A stretch of 64,000 nt of DNA from Micromonospora lutea (lineage in GTDB: Bacteria > Actinomycetota > Actinomycetes > Mycobacteriales > Micromonosporaceae), in NCBI RefSeq assembly GCF_016863535.1, contig NZ_BOPB01000009.1, forward strand, positions 310,001-374,000, given 5' to 3'. The notes below the pieces were generated by a model. It saw only the letters and a program-made list of their open reading frames with translations, was not told where the DNA came from and searched no databases. Below, one piece after another: positions 50,498 through 59,498 of the stretch. Position 1 is the first letter of the stretch, and each line of letters begins with the position of its first letter. A program made the position numbers and the translations under genes.

Positions 50498-51157
50498 TCA
50501 AGCGCGCTCAGATCGCCCTGAGTGCCACCGCTTGACGACGGCATCGATGTCCGCGATCAGGCTGCACCAACTGTGCAACTGCGCGACAGGCCCATTCAGG
50601 TCGAGCCGTTCCAGCAGCTGCCTGCGGTTGTCGTCGAAGCGCCGGGCCACCGCGGCGCGCCGACGGCCGGATTCTTCGGACGCGGTCAACAGACAGTCAC
50701 GGAGAATGCCCTTGGGATCGGCGCGCGATTCCACTTCACGCCTCTTCGGGAGATTCAACCTCGCGCGTCCTCCAGGGTTGCCCGCCACGCGACGGATCGC
50801 CACCTCGTCGAGCAGCAGCCATGCCTCGGTCATGCGTACCGGAATGACCGGGACGAGATCAGCCGCAGTTCCCGCCGACCGGAAGGCCGACTCGATCTCC
50901 ACTCGGCGGGCGTCCGGTCCGGCGTTGTCCGCGTCTCGGTGTACGACGATCACGTCGACGGGACCGTCGACGAGTTGGAGTCCTGCCCTTATCCGCGAGG
51001 CTACGTCCTTGCCGACCCTCGGCAGCCGCCCGAAGTCCGGTCTGCTCAGGGCGACTGGGCAGCCCTTGTCGAAGAACAGGCGTTCGATATGTGCAGCCAG
51101 CGGGTCGTCCGACGTGCCCTCAGGCACGAACAGGCCAGAGTAGGTCCGGGTCATCAT
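50498..51157 (-). CDS. TOPRIM-like (DUF4276-type) protein paired with an ATPase
   Basis: The 219-residue protein has the spacing of a TOPRIM-fold nuclease: Glu13 in LFVPEGTSDDPLAAHIE and Asp75/Asp77 in VIVVHRDADNAG, followed by the helical IPVRMTEAWLLLDEVAIRRVAGN typical of DUF4276-like proteins. Its start overlaps the stop of the ATPase gene (51154-51157). ATPase plus TOPRIM is the OLD-nuclease layout split over two genes, as in several antiphage systems. A defence role is inferred from fold, coupling and the neighbouring type I restriction genes. Confidence 0.65.
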   Translation of the reverse strand: MMTRTYSGLFVPEGTSDDPLAAHIERLFFDKGCPVALSRPDFGRLPRVGKDVASRIRAGLQLVDGPVDVIVVHRDADNAGPDARRVEIESAFRSAGTAADLVPVIPVRMTEAWLLLDEVAIRRVAGNPGGRARLNLPKRREVESRADPKGILRDCLLTASEESGRRRAAVARRFDDNRRQLLERLDLNGPVAQLHSWCSLIADIDAVVKRWHSGRSERA

Positions 51158-52557
51158 GCAGTCAGGTCCGAGGGAAGACGTAGGTGTGCCTGCGGTGGCT
51201 CGGAGAGGTAGGCGAGGATGTCGGCCATCGAGAAGGTGGGACCTCCCCGCCTTGCCCGCCAGGTTCGCCGGAAGGGCAGCAGGGACAGGGCACGCGCCGC
51301 TGTGCCATCTGGAGCCGCCGTCAGGCGCACGTCGGCTAGCAGCAGATCGTCGGGGTCACAGAGTTGCACCACGCCGGGCGAGTGAGTGTTGATGATGACC
51401 TGTCGGAAGGGGTTGTCGTGGCTGAGTACGTCGGTCGGGTCGACGGCGAGGTCGCGGACCAGTTGCACCATTGCCGCCAGGTTCGCCGGATGGATTCCGT
51501 TCTCCGGCTCTTCCATGCAGATCAGGCCGGTGAGCTCCGCGTCCTCAAGGAGTACGCAGAGTGCGAGGAAGCGCAAGGTCCCCTCGGACAGCGCGCGTGC
51601 CGGAAGCCGCAAGCCTCCCCGCTCGGTGAGGAAGAGCGTGAAGAGTTCCCGAGCCTCGTCGAACTCGACCTCCAGGTCCTCGACTGCGAGACCCGACAGG
51701 TCCGAGAGCCTGCCGGCCACCCTCGCGTAGACCCGGTCCGGCTCAGCCGACCACTCCGGAGCATGCGCGACTCGGTGGAGTGTCGCAGGAAGATGCCGCC
51801 CGTTGGTGGACAGTGATTCGGAGCCGGTGGTGCCGTCCGGCGTGCGCAACGCGGACGGTTCCAGCGCCAGCCGACGCCAGCTTTTCATTTCGTTTCTTGC
51901 GGCCAAGATGGTCGGGTTGTCCGCCGTGATCTTTGTGCTCAGCACTGTTCGTGTCACCCGACTGGCTGATCGCGACCGCTCAACACGGTTCCAATCAGTG
52001 TGCTCGTTGATCAGTTGTTCGTTGTCGCCGATGTCCGTGGAGAGGAAAACGCGGCTCAGTCCCTCGCCGATCACCACCGCGTCGAGAAACGTTTGGCTCG
52101 CGGGAAAGGTCAATCGAGACCGGGCGTTCGGGATCTGGCGCAGATCTTCGCGGAGCAGATGCAGTCGACCGAACCCATGATCACCGCGCGACGGCTCATA
52201 GCCCAGAACCACTTCGTACCGAAGGTAGGTGGCCTCCGGGCGGGCCACCTCGCCGAGTTCGTCCTCCACCTCGGTGGGGACGATCATCTCGGCCGCGATG
52301 GTGATCTGGTGCTCGTGCTCGCGATAGCCGTCCCAGAACAGGTCACGCGGGTCGCCACCCCGCCCGCGAGCGGTACCCCGCACCCGCTGGGCGGCGTCGG
52401 CCAACGAGCCGGTCGCCAGGTAGGAGAGGAACTCGATAGCGTCGAAGATGTTCGACTTCCCCATGCCATTGGCGCCAGCGATGCAGGTGAAGGGGCCAAA
52501 CTCGACATCCACGTCGAGCAGGTTCTTGAACCCTTGCACCTGGAGCCGCGTCAGCAT
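51154..52557 (-). CDS. AAA-type (AAA_15/21) ATPase, OLD/RecF-like
   Basis: The 467-residue protein starts MLTRLQVQGFKNLLDVDVEFGPFTCIAGANGMGKSNIFDAIEF-like, with Walker A GANGMGKS near residues 29-36. The ABC-type signature and Walker B are in LSEGTLRFLALCVLLEDAELTGLICMEEPENGIHP, and the switch His in VIINTHSPGVVQL. This is the SMC/RecF-like ATPase class that senses DNA or proteins in OLD, PARIS and related systems. It is translated together with the TOPRIM-like gene and lies beside hsdR (22-base gap). Confidence 0.85.
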   Translation of the reverse strand: MLTRLQVQGFKNLLDVDVEFGPFTCIAGANGMGKSNIFDAIEFLSYLATGSLADAAQRVRGTARGRGGDPRDLFWDGYREHEHQITIAAEMIVPTEVEDELGEVARPEATYLRYEVVLGYEPSRGDHGFGRLHLLREDLRQIPNARSRLTFPASQTFLDAVVIGEGLSRVFLSTDIGDNEQLINEHTDWNRVERSRSASRVTRTVLSTKITADNPTILAARNEMKSWRRLALEPSALRTPDGTTGSESLSTNGRHLPATLHRVAHAPEWSAEPDRVYARVAGRLSDLSGLAVEDLEVEFDEARELFTLFLTERGGLRLPARALSEGTLRFLALCVLLEDAELTGLICMEEPENGIHPANLAAMVQLVRDLAVDPTDVLSHDNPFRQVIINTHSPGVVQLCDPDDLLLADVRLTAAPDGTAARALSLLPFRRTWRARRGGPTFSMADILAYLSEPPQAHLRLPSDLTA

Positions 52558-52578
52558 GGTCCGAGCCTAGTCACGCAG

Positions 52579-55500
52579 CTACGCCACTTCACTGACGGGC
52601 GCGGCGGTGTTGCGTACGGAGGTGAGAATCGCGTCGATGCGGTCCACGTCGGCGGGGGCGAACAGCGACTCCGGCCCGTGCGGGGCGATCTCGGTGAACG
52701 GCGACTCGTAGAGCCTGTCGATCTCCATGGTGCCGTTCTGGGTCAGGTGACCGATGATCATGTGGATGAAGTGGATCTGGTTCCTGGTCAGCGCCCGCCC
52801 GTCGAGGAATTCGTTGAACGCCTCCGTGGCGGCCTCACGGTCCAGGCCGACCAGCGACCGGATGAACAGACCGAGCCCGTCAGCCGACCGCCGGGCCCGC
52901 TCGATGTCGTCGGCGGCCCCGATACCGCTGTCGGCGAGCATCCGTTCCAGCTCGGCGAGGTCGGTGGGGGAGAGCTGCCGATTGCGGCGCAGCTTCTGCA
53001 ACGCCACGTGATTCTCGTGCTGGCGCAGGTAGGCCCGCGCCTTGATCCGGAACCGCTCGTAGTCGGTGCCGACCCGCGCCTGTGGGATAGCGACCTCGGT
53101 CAGCTCACCGAGTTCGTCGACGAAGTCGGTGTAGACAACGGTGCGCTTGCCCCGCTCGATCAGGCGCATCAGAGAGCGGACCCGGCGGCGGACCAACTCC
53201 AGCATCGGCAGGGTCACGTCCTGCCACCACTCGTCGCCGGCCACCTCGTCCAACAGCTCCCGCTGCTCGCGGATGGCCGGGATGCTGGTCTGCTCCAGCA
53301 GCGCCGAGGCGATCTCCTGCACCTGCTCGCGCAACCGCTGGTAGGCCGGCTCCACATCGAGCTGGCCGAGTTGCAGACGCAACATCATCAGGTCGAAGCG
53401 CTTGGCAGTCTCGTCGTCGTCCTTGACAGAGGTCGGCAGCCCGGCCAGGTCACGCCCGATCTCCTCGGCCGCCTCCGGGGTGAGCCGGTGCCAGTTGGCG
53501 AAGTCGGCGTAGTACTGGACGGTCCGCCGCTTGGACCGGACGACGAAGTTGTCCAGGTGCATGCCGCTGACCCGCTGGTGCAGCAGGTGGGCGAGGTCCA
53601 AACGCAGCCCGGACTCGCTGCGGGTGCCGTCGGAGGCGGGCGAATCACCGTCGGAGGCGGGTGAGCCGCCGGTGGGGAGACGTTGGTCGAGCCGGTAGAG
53701 CAGCTCGACTCGCGCCTTGAACAGCCGAGCGGTGAGGGGCTCGCCGAGTGACCCCTCGCTCTCCGGCACCTCCTGGCTGAAGTACGCGAAGTTCGCGCAA
53801 CAGTCGAAGACGAAGAAGTTCTTCTTGTCCTGGCCGGGGCCGAACAGGTCCGGGCAGAGCCGGGTGCCCCGGCCGATCATCTGCCAGAACTTCGACTTGG
53901 AGCGGACGACCTTGAAGAAGACCAGGTTGACGACCTCGGGCACGTCGATGCCGGTGTCGAGCATGTCCACCGAGATGGCGATGTGCGGGGCCTTCTCCTT
54001 GACCGAGAAGTTGTCGATGAGGTCCTGCGCGCGGTCGACCTGGTGGGTGATGACCTGCGCGAAGTGGCCGGCCAGGTGCGGGTAGTTGGCGTCGAATCGT
54101 TCGCGGATGAAGTTCGCGTGGTCGTTGTTCTTGGCGAAGATGATCGTCTTGCCGAGCCGGTCACCCCCGGCGACCGTGTGCCCGTGCGTCAACAGGGTCT
54201 TCAACACCTTGTCGACCGTGTCGGTGTTGAACAGCCATTTGTTGACCGCATCGGGGTCGACACCGTCCGGCGGGCCGTCCTCACCCCAGTCGAGGGCGTC
54301 CCAGCGTTCCTTCTCCTCCTCGCTGAGATCGTCGTAGCGGATGCCGTCCCGCTGGAATTTCAGCGGCACCGCGACGGCCCGGGGCGGCACCAGGTAGCGC
54401 TCCTCGACCGCCTCGTCCAGGTCGTAGTGGTCGGTGGGCACGCCGTCTTCCAGGTTGAACAGGCTGTAGGTGTTGCGGTCGATCTCGTTGCGTGGCGTGG
54501 CGGTCAGTCCGAGCAGCAACGAGTCGAACCACGCGAAGATGGCCCGGTACTTCTGGTAGACCGACCGGTGCGCCTCGTCGATGATGACCAGGTCGAAATG
54601 GCCGGGGCCGAAGCGCCGCACGCCACTCACGGTCTCGTTGATCAAGCCCATCATGGTTGGGTACGTCGAGACGTACACCCGGCCGTCGGTGGTCTTCTCG
54701 GTGACCAGGTTGACCGTGGCCACCTCGGGCAGGTGCGCCTTGAAGGCGTTGACGGCCTGGTTGACCAGCGCGTTGCGGTCGGCGAGGAAGAGCACCCGCT
54801 TGACCCACTTGGCCCGCATGAGCTGGTCGACCAGGGCGATGACGGTCCGCGTCTTGCCCGCGCCGGTCGCCATCACCAACAGCGCCTGACGCTGGTGGTG
54901 CAGCTCGAACGCCTCGCCGACGGCCCGGATCGCCCGCTTCTGGTAGTGCCGTTCGACGATCCGCCCGTTGATCTCCAGCTCGGCCAGTGGCCGGCGGCTC
55001 TCCCGCCGCTGCACCAGTAGTTGCAGCTCCGCCTTCGTGTAGAAGCCCTGCACCGGCCGGGGCGGGTAGGCGGTGTCGTCCCACAGCCAGTGGTCGTATC
55101 CGTTGCTGTAGAAGATGACCGGGCGCTGCCCGTACGCCTGCTCCAGGCAGTCGGCGTAGAGCTTGGCCTGGTGCTGGCCGGCGGCGGCGGCCCGGCGGGC
55201 GCGCTTGGCCTCGACCACGGCGAGCGGCTTGCCGTCGTCGCCCCACAGCACATAGTCGACCGCGCCCGCGCCGCTGCCGCCGGGCATGCCGGTGACCGGG
55301 AACTCCCGGTCGCGCTCCTGGTCGAGCGGCCAGCCGGCTTCTTTGAGGAGTACGTCGATGAAGAGGTCCCGGGTTTGCGCCTCGTTGTAGTCGTGGTCGT
55401 CCGGCCGGGCCTCGTTGGCGGCCTTGGCGGCGGCGATCTGGGCGCGCAGCTTCGCCAACTCGGCGTCCAGGCTGGCGCTCTTCTCCCGCTCGGCGGCGAG

Positions 55501-56013
55501 CGCGTCATCCTGCGCGGCGAGCTTGTCGGCCAGCGCCTTGATTTCGGCCTGGCTGGTCTGCTGCGGCTGGCCGTGCGTCGGCCGGGGGAAATGCGTCTCG
55601 TCGAAGGCGAGGTTGCTCGGCGGCACCTGCGACTGGTCACGGGTGTAACGGCGAGCCACCCAGTACATGACGTGGAACAGTTCCCGCACCACAGGTATGG
55701 AATCGGTGGATTTGACCGGCGCGGTCTTGTGTGCCGCCCAGTTGCCCTGCTTGCGGATGATGTCCATCTTGGTATTGAGAACCGGGCCGACCAGATGACG
55801 CAGCGTCGGCTCGTGGATCATGCCGTTGAGATCTTTCTTGTACGGCTGGTTGAGCGTGCGGTCGACCTCGAACAGCCAGGTGAGGGTGTGCTCCAGCGTC
55901 CGCCGAGCATAAAAGCAGGCGGTACGCGGATCGAGCACCGTATTCCGTTCGGCCTTGAACGCCTCTCGGAAAAGATCGGGCCACTCGGTACGCAGAAAAT
56001 GAAAATTGCTCAT
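52579..56013 (-). CDS. hsdR: Type I restriction enzyme R subunit
   Basis: HsdR cuts unmodified DNA after ATP-driven translocation. From the ATG at 56013 it has 1144 residues. An N-terminal DUF4145 domain (about 1-140) and a coiled coil (about 150-205) precede the nuclease site, VDYVLWGDDGKPLAVVEAKRA near 250-270, with Asp, Glu and Lys of the PD-(D/E)xK type. The SF2 motor follows: MATGAGKTRTVIALVDQL near 383, VIIDEAHRSVY near 478, LGLTATPRNEID, and MIGRGTRLCPDLF. The C-terminus matches the EcoEI R type. hsdS and hsdM lie 5.3 kb away on the same strand. Confidence 0.9.
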   Translation of the reverse strand: MSNFHFLRTEWPDLFREAFKAERNTVLDPRTACFYARRTLEHTLTWLFEVDRTLNQPYKKDLNGMIHEPTLRHLVGPVLNTKMDIIRKQGNWAAHKTAPVKSTDSIPVVRELFHVMYWVARRYTRDQSQVPPSNLAFDETHFPRPTHGQPQQTSQAEIKALADKLAAQDDALAAEREKSASLDAELAKLRAQIAAAKAANEARPDDHDYNEAQTRDLFIDVLLKEAGWPLDQERDREFPVTGMPGGSGAGAVDYVLWGDDGKPLAVVEAKRARRAAAAGQHQAKLYADCLEQAYGQRPVIFYSNGYDHWLWDDTAYPPRPVQGFYTKAELQLLVQRRESRRPLAELEINGRIVERHYQKRAIRAVGEAFELHHQRQALLVMATGAGKTRTVIALVDQLMRAKWVKRVLFLADRNALVNQAVNAFKAHLPEVATVNLVTEKTTDGRVYVSTYPTMMGLINETVSGVRRFGPGHFDLVIIDEAHRSVYQKYRAIFAWFDSLLLGLTATPRNEIDRNTYSLFNLEDGVPTDHYDLDEAVEERYLVPPRAVAVPLKFQRDGIRYDDLSEEEKERWDALDWGEDGPPDGVDPDAVNKWLFNTDTVDKVLKTLLTHGHTVAGGDRLGKTIIFAKNNDHANFIRERFDANYPHLAGHFAQVITHQVDRAQDLIDNFSVKEKAPHIAISVDMLDTGIDVPEVVNLVFFKVVRSKSKFWQMIGRGTRLCPDLFGPGQDKKNFFVFDCCANFAYFSQEVPESEGSLGEPLTARLFKARVELLYRLDQRLPTGGSPASDGDSPASDGTRSESGLRLDLAHLLHQRVSGMHLDNFVVRSKRRTVQYYADFANWHRLTPEAAEEIGRDLAGLPTSVKDDDETAKRFDLMMLRLQLGQLDVEPAYQRLREQVQEIASALLEQTSIPAIREQRELLDEVAGDEWWQDVTLPMLELVRRRVRSLMRLIERGKRTVVYTDFVDELGELTEVAIPQARVGTDYERFRIKARAYLRQHENHVALQKLRRNRQLSPTDLAELERMLADSGIGAADDIERARRSADGLGLFIRSLVGLDREAATEAFNEFLDGRALTRNQIHFIHMIIGHLTQNGTMEIDRLYESPFTEIAPHGPESLFAPADVDRIDAILTSVRNTAAPVSEVA

Positions 56014-56225
56014 TGCGCCAACCCCCACGATCGACAGCAGCCACCGATGCTCTCACATCGGCAGGCCAAATCGAGCCCTCCTGGCAGCCATGGTCATTTG
56101 CCGGTTTGTGTGGTGTCGCTCGACCAGCGGGGCTGCGGAAGGGGATTCACGTTGGGTAGTGTCTGATCCGCTACCGAACGTGAAGGGTGTTAGTGCCCTC
56201 AACGCCAACGGACCGGAAGGACGGC

Positions 56226-56297
56226 ATGGCCAGCATCGAGCAAGTCAAGGCCGAACTTGCCCAGGCGGCCCGGCAATACATCAGCATCCTTGGCTGA
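56226..56297 (+). CDS. 23-residue ORF resembling the N-terminus of a helical protein
   Basis: ATG 56226 (GGAAGGACGGC upstream) encodes MASIEQVKAELAQAARQYIS and stops at 56297, three bases before the next gene. The IEQVKAEL start resembles the IGEVKVVLDEA start of the following 86-residue protein, so this is probably the stump of a tandem paralogue, or a short coupled leader. Confidence 0.35.
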   Translation: MASIEQVKAELAQAARQYISILG

Positions 56298-56300
56298 CCC

Positions 56301-56561
56301 GTGAGCATCGGTGAGGTCAAGGTGGTCCTCGACGAAGCACACCACCTGCTCGACCAGGGCAAGACCACGATCGAGGGGGTCGGGACGGGCCTGGACGAGG
56401 CCGCCGGGCTCGTGCTCGCCACCCTGCACGACAGTCAGCGGACCGAGGCAGACCAGGCGCGCAAAGCCATCGCCGACGCGGTACGCGAGGTGAAGCTGAC
56501 CCTGCGCGTGATCGCTGCCGCCCAGGAGCACGGCAGCACGTACCGAAAAGCGTTGGGGTGA
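56301..56561 (+). CDS. 86-residue helical protein, unknown
   Basis: The protein from GTG 56301 is predicted all-helical and polar (VKVVLDEAHHLLDQGKTTIEG, then ADQARKAIADAVREVKLTL), without WXG, Cys or membrane segments. It looks like the small helical-hairpin proteins found in Micromonospora gene groups near regulators. Its stop overlaps the next start as GTGA (56558-56561), so the two are coupled. No function is assigned. Confidence 0.6.
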   Translation: MSIGEVKVVLDEAHHLLDQGKTTIEGVGTGLDEAAGLVLATLHDSQRTEADQARKAIADAVREVKLTLRVIAAAQEHGSTYRKALG

Positions 56562-57220
56562 GCGGTCTGCTCGCCCAGGTCGTCGCCCAACTCGGGTCCG
56601 CTATGGAGGAGCTGGACGCGCTCGCGGTGCGGGCATCCCGGGCCGCGACGGATGTCGCCGAGGCCCACGCCCGGTACACGACGGTGGGCAGGGGTTCGGA
56701 TCATCCGTCGCTGCGCGGGGCGGTGACCCAGAGCCGTACCGGTGCCGACAAGGCCCACCGGCTCGCCCGGTTGTGCAGTGACGCGGCCCGGCAGGTCGGC
56801 GCGTACCTGAACGTCATCGCCCCGGGTTCGGTACCGCAGCAGGCCGCCGGATCCGGTCCACCCTCGGGCGAAGACCTCATGACTGACAGCGACCGACGCG
56901 CCCTGAGGCGCGCGAAGATGAGCGGCTATCTCATCCGATCTGTTCGGCGAGCCGACGACGTGCAGGAGCACACGAGCACGGCCACCGATACGATACGACA
57001 GTCGATCGGCATGTTTCGTGATCCCAAAGGGCCCAGCGGGACGCACTCGACCGGGACGGCCACCTCCACGGTTCCACCCGCCCCACCACGGCCAAAGATC
57101 GACGCTGCGGAAGCCGCAGGGAATCTCGCGGTGCTCGGCATTCTGGCAGGTGTGGCGGCACATCGGATTGGGACGGTTATCAGGCAACGGATAGCGAGGT
57201 TCAGAGGACGTGGACGTTAA
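56558..57220 (+). CDS. 220-residue protein with helical N-terminus and one membrane span, unknown
   Basis: The first 90 residues are helical and heptad-like (LLAQVVAQLGSAMEELDALAV). An AYLNVIAPGSVPQQAAGSG segment and a Pro/Thr-rich linker near 165-180 follow, and a hydrophobic segment (AAGNLAVLGILAGVAAHRIG) lies close to the Arg-rich C-terminus. It may be a tail-anchored protein. It is coupled to the 86-residue gene upstream and overlaps the next start by 11 bases. I do not recognise the family. Confidence 0.6.
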   Translation: MSGLLAQVVAQLGSAMEELDALAVRASRAATDVAEAHARYTTVGRGSDHPSLRGAVTQSRTGADKAHRLARLCSDAARQVGAYLNVIAPGSVPQQAAGSGPPSGEDLMTDSDRRALRRAKMSGYLIRSVRRADDVQEHTSTATDTIRQSIGMFRDPKGPSGTHSTGTATSTVPPAPPRPKIDAAEAAGNLAVLGILAGVAAHRIGTVIRQRIARFRGRGR

Positions 57221-57641
57221 CCCACTTGGTGACCTGATTCGGGCTCTGGCCAGGGCCGACTGGGATGCCGCCGACACGGTGGCGGCGGAGATCGGCCAGC
57301 ACGGCCTGCGCGGCAGCCTGGGGGTCATCGGGGCCGCGTTCGCCGTTGCGGTTCATCGGCATTTCGGAACCGACGCCACCCCGACCGATGTGGCGGCTTT
57401 CGTGGCCTCGGCTCGCGCTGAGTACGAGCAGGGCGACACCCTGTCTGCCCTTGACGTGGAGGGTGTGATCCGAGCCGCTCTCGGTGAGCCGGAACTGGTC
57501 GACAACATCCCTGCCGAGACCGTGCTGGGAGCCGAGATATTCGTCCTCGGGCAGATACTCCTTGAAGCGAACATGAGCGCAGCGGAGCTCGACGAGTTCG
57601 TCGCGGAGGCCGAGGATCTCGCCGCCGAGCACCTGTCGTAA
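57210..57641 (+). CDS. 143-residue acidic helical protein, unknown
   Basis: GTG 57210 lies within the end of the preceding gene. The protein is acidic and helical (DLIRALARADWDAADTVAAEIG, then AEIFVLGQILLEANMSAAELDEFVAEAEDL). It contains no recognised motif. As the last gene of a three-gene overlap set between restriction genes it might be a regulator or an immunity-type partner, which is speculation. The 113 bases after it hold nothing I can name. Confidence 0.6.
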   Translation: MDVNPLGDLIRALARADWDAADTVAAEIGQHGLRGSLGVIGAAFAVAVHRHFGTDATPTDVAAFVASARAEYEQGDTLSALDVEGVIRAALGEPELVDNIPAETVLGAEIFVLGQILLEANMSAAELDEFVAEAEDLAAEHLS

Positions 57642-57754
57642 GCGTCGCGGCCGGTTACTGCGATGCGTTGACGCAGTCAGCCCGACAGGGCCGATGTTGA
57701 TCCTCAATCGTCGTCGGCCGGCCGAGGCTGCCACCAGTCCAGAGGATGTGGACG

Positions 57755-58924
57755 TTACGTGCTGCCCGAGGTCAGTCCGATCGTGGTGGCGAGGCGGGCG
57801 AGGTCGGCGGGGGTGGGTCCGGCGCGTAGTACGGCGATCAGCGCGGCGCGGGCGGCGGGTCGGATGCGGGTCTCGGCGGGGGCGATCTGGTCGGCGGTGA
57901 CGAGGACGCGGGCGGCGGCACGGTGGTCGCCAATTGTCAGGTACGCGCGGCTCATGTCGATGAGGTGAGCGGCGCGGTGTTCGGCGGGGAGCCGGTGCCA
58001 ACCGTCGGTGCGGGTGGCCGGCTGGTGGATGGCGACGGCGAGTGCGTGCTCGCCGAGGATGGTGGCGGCCAGGGCGCGAGCGAGGTTGACCGTGGTCGTC
58101 CCGAACCCGTCGCGGTCGGGGCACCGCCTGGCCCGGTCGGTGGCCTGGTCGGCGAGGTTGTCGGCGGTGCTGGCATCGCCGTGACTGGCGGCGGCGAGGG
58201 CGGCTTCGAGCAGCAGGGTGCCGGCGAGAGCGGCGTGTTCCGGTGGGAGGTCGGGGGAGCGGGCCGGGTCGAGGTGGCGTAGCGCCGTGGTGGTGACGGC
58301 CAACGCCAGGCGGCCCCGGCGCTGGGCGCGGAGGGCCTGGGCGAGGGGGAGCACGGCGACGGCGGTACGTCGCGGGTCGCCGCCGGCGGTGGTCATGGCG
58401 CGGTCGGCGGCCAGCCACGCCAGGTCGGGTTCGCCGAGCTTGACCAGCAGGTGAGCGGCGAGCCGGTACGCCCCGACCAGCACGTCAACGGTGGAGGCGT
58501 GACGAGCGGCGGTGAGCAGGTCGGGCAACATCCGCAACACCTGCGGATGCTGGGCATGCCGATAGGCGGTGTACGCGTAGGCGAGTTGCCGATCCAGGTC
58601 CGCGACGCAGTCGGCGGGGGTGTCGTAGCAGACCAGGGCTTCGCGTACCCGCTCCACGGCGGCGGCGACCTCGGTGACGGTCGCCTGTCGGGTCCGACGG
58701 CCGACCAGGAGGTCGGGGGCGACGCCGAGCACCCCGGAGATCGTGTGGATCACGGACAGTCGATCGAGGTTGCGTACCCCGCGTTCGACCTTGTCGACCC
58801 AGCTCTTCGACTTGCCGATCCGGTCGGCGAAGACCTGCTGGCTCATCCCCCGGCGGACCCGTAGCTGCGCGACCCGCCGCCCGATCGGCAGCTCACGCCG
58901 CTCCTGCCGGCCGGGGGCGGTCAC
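57755..58924 (-). CDS. XRE-family regulator with TPR-like C-terminal domain
   Basis: From GTG 58924 (GGAGG seven bases upstream) the protein has 389 residues. The helix-turn-helix spans about 14-72: IGRRVAQLRVRRGMSQQVFADRIGKSKSWVDKVERG. The rest is a helical repeat array (ADLDRQLAYAYTAYRHAQHPQ, LAWLAADRAM, AALAGTLLLEAALAAASHGD) as in actinobacterial XRE proteins that act with DUF397 partners in development and antibiotic control. The start overlaps the stop of a small membrane-protein gene (GTGA). Confidence 0.85.
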   Translation of the reverse strand: MTAPGRQERRELPIGRRVAQLRVRRGMSQQVFADRIGKSKSWVDKVERGVRNLDRLSVIHTISGVLGVAPDLLVGRRTRQATVTEVAAAVERVREALVCYDTPADCVADLDRQLAYAYTAYRHAQHPQVLRMLPDLLTAARHASTVDVLVGAYRLAAHLLVKLGEPDLAWLAADRAMTTAGGDPRRTAVAVLPLAQALRAQRRGRLALAVTTTALRHLDPARSPDLPPEHAALAGTLLLEAALAAASHGDASTADNLADQATDRARRCPDRDGFGTTTVNLARALAATILGEHALAVAIHQPATRTDGWHRLPAEHRAAHLIDMSRAYLTIGDHRAAARVLVTADQIAPAETRIRPAARAALIAVLRAGPTPADLARLATTIGLTSGST

Positions 58925-59088
58925 CGCCGGACCTCCGGGGGTACGGCGTGGGTCGACGCGCCGCAGCGCGGACACCACCGCGACTTCACCTTGAACGCGA
59001 ACAACCCGGCCAGAAACCCGAGCAGTACGGCACCGAGCAGCATCATCACCGTCTCGACAGCTACGGCGGACAGCGGATCCACGCTCAC
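58921..59088 (-). CDS. 55-residue membrane protein with zinc-knuckle-like tail
   Basis: GTG 59088 (or GTG 59082) opens a frame whose TGA overlaps the XRE start (58921-58924). The product has one span (ETVMMLLGAVLLGFLAGLFAF), a basic KVKSRW boundary and a WCPRCGAST pair of Cys that may bind metal. Overlap with the regulator suggests a membrane sensor or tether for it. It is too short for most gene finders. Confidence 0.55.
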   Translation of the reverse strand: MSVDPLSAVAVETVMMLLGAVLLGFLAGLFAFKVKSRWCPRCGASTHAVPPEVRR

Positions 59089-59238
59089 CAGCGGCCCCCG
59101 TTCGCGCGGAACCTCTGCCCCGGGGTCAACGTCCCAATCGGATACTGGCGATCGGGTACAAGCGGCGAAACTTGGACAAGTTCTGACATAACGTCATCAG
59201 CCCTTCCGGCATGCGGTGACCTCATCAGCCTCACTTAT

Positions 59239-59274
59239 CACTTCGACACCGTCAAGTAGGCAAGTGCCGAAGTG
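59239..59274. promoter_or_regulatory. CACTTCG/CGAAGTG dyad, probable operator
   Basis: CACTTCG (59239-59245) and CGAAGTG (59268-59274) are complementary; further CACTT and AAGT half-sites at 59232, 59254 and 59262 lie between and beside them. The cluster is 30 bases upstream of the AlpA-like gene start and may be its own binding site or that of the XRE protein. Confidence 0.4.
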
Positions 59275-59303
59275 GTAACCCCGGAGCTGCTTACGGTCGC
59301 GAT

Positions 59304-59498
59304 GTGAGACTTGCCGCGCTGGCTGACGTTGCCGAGATGCTCGGCGGCGTATCACGCACGCGCGCAACGGAGATCGTCAAGCGCCCCGGCTTCCCGCAGC
59401 CGATCGACGTGGTCGGCAACGGCCGGATGCGAATCTGGGACCGCGAAGCGGTTGAGGCTTGGATCAGGCAGCACCGCCCACACCAGCACGGCGACTAG
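59304..59498 (+). CDS. AlpA/excisionase-like helix-turn-helix protein
   Basis: The 64-residue protein from GTG 59304 is a single winged helix: LADVAEMLGGVSRTRATEIV forms the helix-turn-helix and GNGRMRIWDREAVEAWIRQH the wing. Such proteins regulate prophage genes or act as excisionases. No integrase gene is nearby, so a local transcription role is more likely. A dyad cluster lies just upstream. Confidence 0.7.
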   Translation: MRLAALADVAEMLGGVSRTRATEIVKRPGFPQPIDVVGNGRMRIWDREAVEAWIRQHRPHQHGD

